The notes under the pieces were generated by a model. That model was not told where the DNA came from. It saw only the letters and a program-made list of their open reading frames with translations, and made no database searches. Source: Sulfopaludibacter sp963815475 (GTDB taxonomy: Bacteria > Acidobacteriota > Terriglobia > Bryobacterales > Bryobacteraceae). Taken from it: a DNA stretch of 64,000 bases. The stretch spans positions 6,448,001 to 6,512,000 of the forward strand of contig CAWFHD010000003.1 in NCBI GenBank assembly GCA_963815475.1, in the 5' to 3' direction. Made by a program: the position numbers and the translations under genes. Below are positions 61,011-64,000 of the stretch, in pieces (the stretch's first letter is position 1; each line of letters opens with the position of its first letter).

Positions 61011-64000
61011 ATGCGTCGCCTAGTCGCGATTCTCTCGCTCAGCATCATCTCGCTGTTGGGGCAGACCAACCGCGGTAGCATCACCGGAACAGTTACTGAT
61101 CCGACCAAGGCTATCGTTACCGGTGCTACGGTAACGATCACCAACATCGGCACTAACGAAAGAAGAAAACTGACGACAACGGACAAGGGCACCTTCGCTG
61201 CTGTCGATCTGGAGCCCGTGCTTTACAAAGTTGAAGTAGAACTGCAGGGCTTCAAGAAAGAAGTCGTCGAGAACGTCAAGGTGGATACGGCTACCACCGC
61301 GACGGTCAACGTGACGCTGGAGCCCGGTTCCATCGACACCAAGGTGACTGTGACCGCTGAGGCCGCCATGGTGGACACCGAGTCGCAGACTTCCAGCACC
61401 ACCATCACCGAACGGCAAGTGCAGGATGTGCCTCTGGTGAACCGCAGCGTGCTTGACCTGGCGCTCACCCTGCCCAACGTCTCGGGCGATGCCGGCAGCG
61501 AGAACCCCAGCCTGGTTTCCACCACGCCGTGTCCCGGTTGCAATTTGAGCATCGGCGGCGGACGCCCTCTGAGCAGTCAGATTATGGCCGATGGCACCAA
61601 TAACACCGGCATCAGCCTGGCGCGTTCCATGGTGAGCTTTACGCCGGAAACGGTCCAGGAGTTTACCGTCCAGACGTCCACCTTCTCGGCCGAGTACGGC
61701 AGCACCGGCGGCGGCATCATCAACATCACCACCAAATCAGGCAGCAACGAACCACACGGAACGCTGCTCTGGTACAACCGCAATCCCGATTTCGCGGCCG
61801 CGCCGTGGCAGACCGGAGCCACTAACCGCTCCGTGCCCACTCTGAAGTACAACCAGTTTTCGGCCTCCGCCGGCGGGCCTGTCTACATTCCCAAAATCTA
61901 CAACGGCAAAAACAAGAGCTTCTGGTTTTTCGCGGTGGAACCCTGGTATCGCCGCGATCACCTGGATCAATATGGCCTCATGCCCACCGACGCCATGTGG
62001 AACGGCGATTTCAGCGGGATGGTGAATACTCCCAGCGGCTATCTTCCCACCGCCGTGCAACAGCAGTTCGCCGCGCAAGCGCCGGCCGCTACCACCATCG
62101 CCGACAGCGCGATTTACGATCAGTTCAACGTGCTTAACGGGAATCAATTCCAGCAGATCACGCTGGCCACAGGCGCCACCTATGCGCCGTTCCCCGGCAA
62201 CGTGATTCCCAAATCGATGCTCGATAGCACCGCGCTGAAGGCGAAGCAGTACATCGCCGCGCCCGGCCCCTACTTCCTCGATAGCAATGGCAATATCTCG
62301 AACCTGTTGGCGCCCCGTCTGCTTTCGCAGGATGAGACGCGCTACACCGCGCGCGTGGATCAGGTGATCAGCGACAAGAACCGCCTCTACGGTCGTTTCA
62401 CCACCACCCCGATTGTGAAGTTGCAGGGCACCCCCGTCAGCCCCACCAACTTTGGCGCTTACTACAGCTGGGGCAAGCAGGCCATGTTGGCGGACACCCA
62501 CACGTTCACCCCCACCCTGTTCAACGACATTCGCCTCAACTACACTCGCGGGCGTTTCAGCAACACGGTGGCTCCGCAGTACGATCCTTCCACCGGCACG
62601 AATTTGAACACGGCTTTCGGCCTGCCCAGCATCACCAATGGCGGCTTGCCGACGTTCCAGAATCTTTTCCCGGGCAAGTCCTTCGGTAACGGCGGAAGCA
62701 CCGCCACCGGTTTCGGCGGCGCCGGTTCCACACAGGTGGACGACCGTGAAGAACGCTACGCCATCACCGACATCGTTTATAAGAACCTCGGATCTACCAG
62801 CCTGAAGTTTGGCGTGGACGTCAGCCATTCGCTGCAGAACGTGATCCCGCTGTTCGGGGCGTTCGGCGGTGTGTATGCCTTCAATACGGTGCCCACCAAC
62901 TCTAATGGCACTTCGACCGGCACCGGCGGAAGCCCATTCGCCACCTTCCTGCTGGGCGTGCCCAATAACGGCGGAAGCCCCGCGGTCACCCTCCGCAGTG
63001 TGGAGGTCCCGTACTACTATCGCTGGAATGCGGGGGCCGCGTTCATTCAGGACGATTGGAAAGTGAAGCCGAACTTCACCCTGCACATCGGGCTTCGCTA
63101 CACGCTTTCCATGCCGCGCACCGAGAAGTACGATCACCAGGGCGTGTTCCGCCCCGACCTGTCGCAGAGCGTGAACCTGCCGACGCCTCTCGCGCTGAAT
63201 TACGGTTCCTATTCGCAGAACATCTCCTCCATCCAGGAGATGCCGTTCGCCTTCAGTGGAGTCGGTGGGAATTCACGCTATCTGACACCGCCGCAGTATC
63301 TCGACTTTGAACCGCGCTTCGGCTTTGCGTGGAGCCCCACGTTCCTGGCGAAGCACCGCGTTACCCTGCGCGGCGGCTGGGGCATGTCCCACGCGCCTGT
63401 CAGTGGATTCACACAATTGCCCTCGCCCGATTTCGGCGCCACCACCACCGGCTTCACCATCATCCCCACCGCCACCACCGGTTCCAGCACGGCACAGCCC
63501 GCCTACGTGATGCGCCTGGGCGAAAATCCGCCGGTCTTGGCGCCTGCCTCCGTGCAGCAACAGGTTTACGGTTCCTCCGGCCCTCCCAGCAACGGTTTGA
63601 GCTTTGCCAACAGCCTGTATTACCAGCAGACCTTCGGTGGCTTCGCCGTTTCCCAGAACTATCACACGCCTTACGTGAACAACTGGAGCTTCCTGGTTTC
63701 CTGGCAGGCCGCCGCCAACACGGCAGTGGAATTCGGCTACACCGGCAACCAGGGAATTCATCTCTTCATGCCGGCTGAGGACATCAATCCGAAAAATTCC
63801 GACATGTTGAGCGCGCAGTTGAACGCCAACGTCAGCAGCACCACCACCATCAACGATCCGCTGGGCCGCCTCAACCCCATCACGGGCAAGGTGCTCACCG
63901 TGCAGAACGGAACGCTGGGCAGCCCCTACCTGGGGTTCTCTTCGCTCAACCTCTATTACGATGCTTCGGCCAACAGCATTCGCCACGCTGCCTATGCCAA
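61011..64000 (+). CDS. TonB-dependent receptor with carboxypeptidase-regulatory-like domain (Oar-like), cut by window edge
   Basis: The frame is open for 996 codons from ATG 61011 to the window end, so it is 3'-truncated here. AGGAGG (60999-61004) is a perfect ribosome site and TATACT lies at 60971-60976. Signal peptide MRRLVAILSLSIISLLGQ; then the regulatory-like domain (GSITGTVTDPTKAIVTGATVTITN through LEPGSIDTKVTVTAEA). A plug follows (TITERQVQDVPLVNRSVLDLALTLPNVSG, SSQIMADGTNNT, TVQEFTVQTSTFSAEYGSTGGGIINITTKSG), then a large barrel. Members take up or sense large ligands such as oligosaccharides; none can be named here. Related to the receptor cut by the left edge. Confidence 0.95.
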   Translation, partial: MRRLVAILSLSIISLLGQTNRGSITGTVTDPTKAIVTGATVTITNIGTNERRKLTTTDKGTFAAVDLEPVLYKVEVELQGFKKEVVENVKVDTATTATVNVTLEPGSIDTKVTVTAEAAMVDTESQTSSTTITERQVQDVPLVNRSVLDLALTLPNVSGDAGSENPSLVSTTPCPGCNLSIGGGRPLSSQIMADGTNNTGISLARSMVSFTPETVQEFTVQTSTFSAEYGSTGGGIINITTKSGSNEPHGTLLWYNRNPDFAAAPWQTGATNRSVPTLKYNQFSASAGGPVYIPKIYNGKNKSFWFFAVEPWYRRDHLDQYGLMPTDAMWNGDFSGMVNTPSGYLPTAVQQQFAAQAPAATTIADSAIYDQFNVLNGNQFQQITLATGATYAPFPGNVIPKSMLDSTALKAKQYIAAPGPYFLDSNGNISNLLAPRLLSQDETRYTARVDQVISDKNRLYGRFTTTPIVKLQGTPVSPTNFGAYYSWGKQAMLADTHTFTPTLFNDIRLNYTRGRFSNTVAPQYDPSTGTNLNTAFGLPSITNGGLPTFQNLFPGKSFGNGGSTATGFGGAGSTQVDDREERYAITDIVYKNLGSTSLKFGVDVSHSLQNVIPLFGAFGGVYAFNTVPTNSNGTSTGTGGSPFATFLLGVPNNGGSPAVTLRSVEVPYYYRWNAGAAFIQDDWKVKPNFTLHIGLRYTLSMPRTEKYDHQGVFRPDLSQSVNLPTPLALNYGSYSQNISSIQEMPFAFSGVGGNSRYLTPPQYLDFEPRFGFAWSPTFLAKHRVTLRGGWGMSHAPVSGFTQLPSPDFGATTTGFTIIPTATTGSSTAQPAYVMRLGENPPVLAPASVQQQVYGSSGPPSNGLSFANSLYYQQTFGGFAVSQNYHTPYVNNWSFLVSWQAAANTAVEFGYTGNQGIHLFMPAEDINPKNSDMLSAQLNANVSSTTTINDPLGRLNPITGKVLTVQNGTLGSPYLGFSSLNLYYDASANSIRHAAYA

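Noticed and set aside
1..64000. tRNA, rRNA, tmRNA, CRISPR arrays, insertion sequences, integrases
   Set aside because: Intergenic gaps were read for conserved RNA motifs, regularly spaced repeats and transposase motifs (DDE, tyrosine recombinase) and none was found.

Overview
The window looks like chromosomal DNA of a soil acidobacterium close to Candidatus Solibacter (Bryobacterales). It is GC-rich and densely coded. It carries several hallmarks of that group: a TIGR03437 C-terminal domain, three occurrences of the TIGR03435 domain, five large ADOP-type MacB/FtsX permeases, two PadR regulators, and carboxypeptidase-regulatory-like TonB receptors cut by both window edges. I see no rRNA, tRNA, insertion sequence, prophage or CRISPR array.

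Layout. 1-0.9 kb: 5' end of a TonB receptor (minus) and a decayed TIGR03435 gene end. 1-5.5 kb: operon of TonB receptor, YfiR-like periplasmic protein and hybrid histidine kinase. 5.5-6 kb: smpB. 6.1-12.2 kb: envelope/secretion operon of a secretin fused to a cohesin domain, three overlapping pseudopilins and a frameshifted TIGR03437 surface protein. 12.2-22.7 kb: mixed metabolic and envelope genes (DUF4136, M49-like peptidase, exported methyltransferase, two-gene ABC exporter, malate dehydrogenase, DUF3500, glycosyltransferase, DUF2911, ICL/PEP-mutase, NIPSNAP). 22.8-25.8 kb: ArsR regulator, then a BlaI/M56 regulatory pair whose M56 protein ends in a TIGR03435 domain. 25.8-29.4 kb: PadR-ADOP permease pair and DUF5946. 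29.4-35.4 kb: alcohol dehydrogenase, FAD oxidoreductase, quinoprotein-like beta-propeller and a decaheme cytochrome c. 35.5-38.8 kb: PadR-controlled ABC exporter operon. 38.8-51.4 kb: three more ADOP permeases interleaved with TIGR03435, an MBL-fold hydrolase, a cluster of three small unknown ORFs, an SDR, and a DUF5996/UBP zinc-finger pair. 51.5-53.7 kb: ECF sigma factor, anti-sigma factor and rsmA. 53.7-58.2 kb: exported amidohydrolase, DUF6675-like protein, metallophosphoesterase, DUF362. 58.3-64 kb: a fifth ADOP permease and a TonB receptor running off the end.

Regulatory DNA is unusually readable. Both PadR genes have a 17-bp ATATC-N7-GATAT palindrome between TTGACA and the -10. The blaI promoter lies on two 18-bp near-identical repeats 20 bp apart. 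The ArsR gene has an 8-bp inverted repeat around its -10. The sigma factor gene is preceded by GGAACTT-N16-TCTATC, a classic ECF promoter. Many genes have a -10-like hexamer only 6-8 nt before the start codon and no Shine-Dalgarno sequence, which suggests leaderless transcripts.

All functions come from reading motifs and family resemblance by eye. No database search was run.
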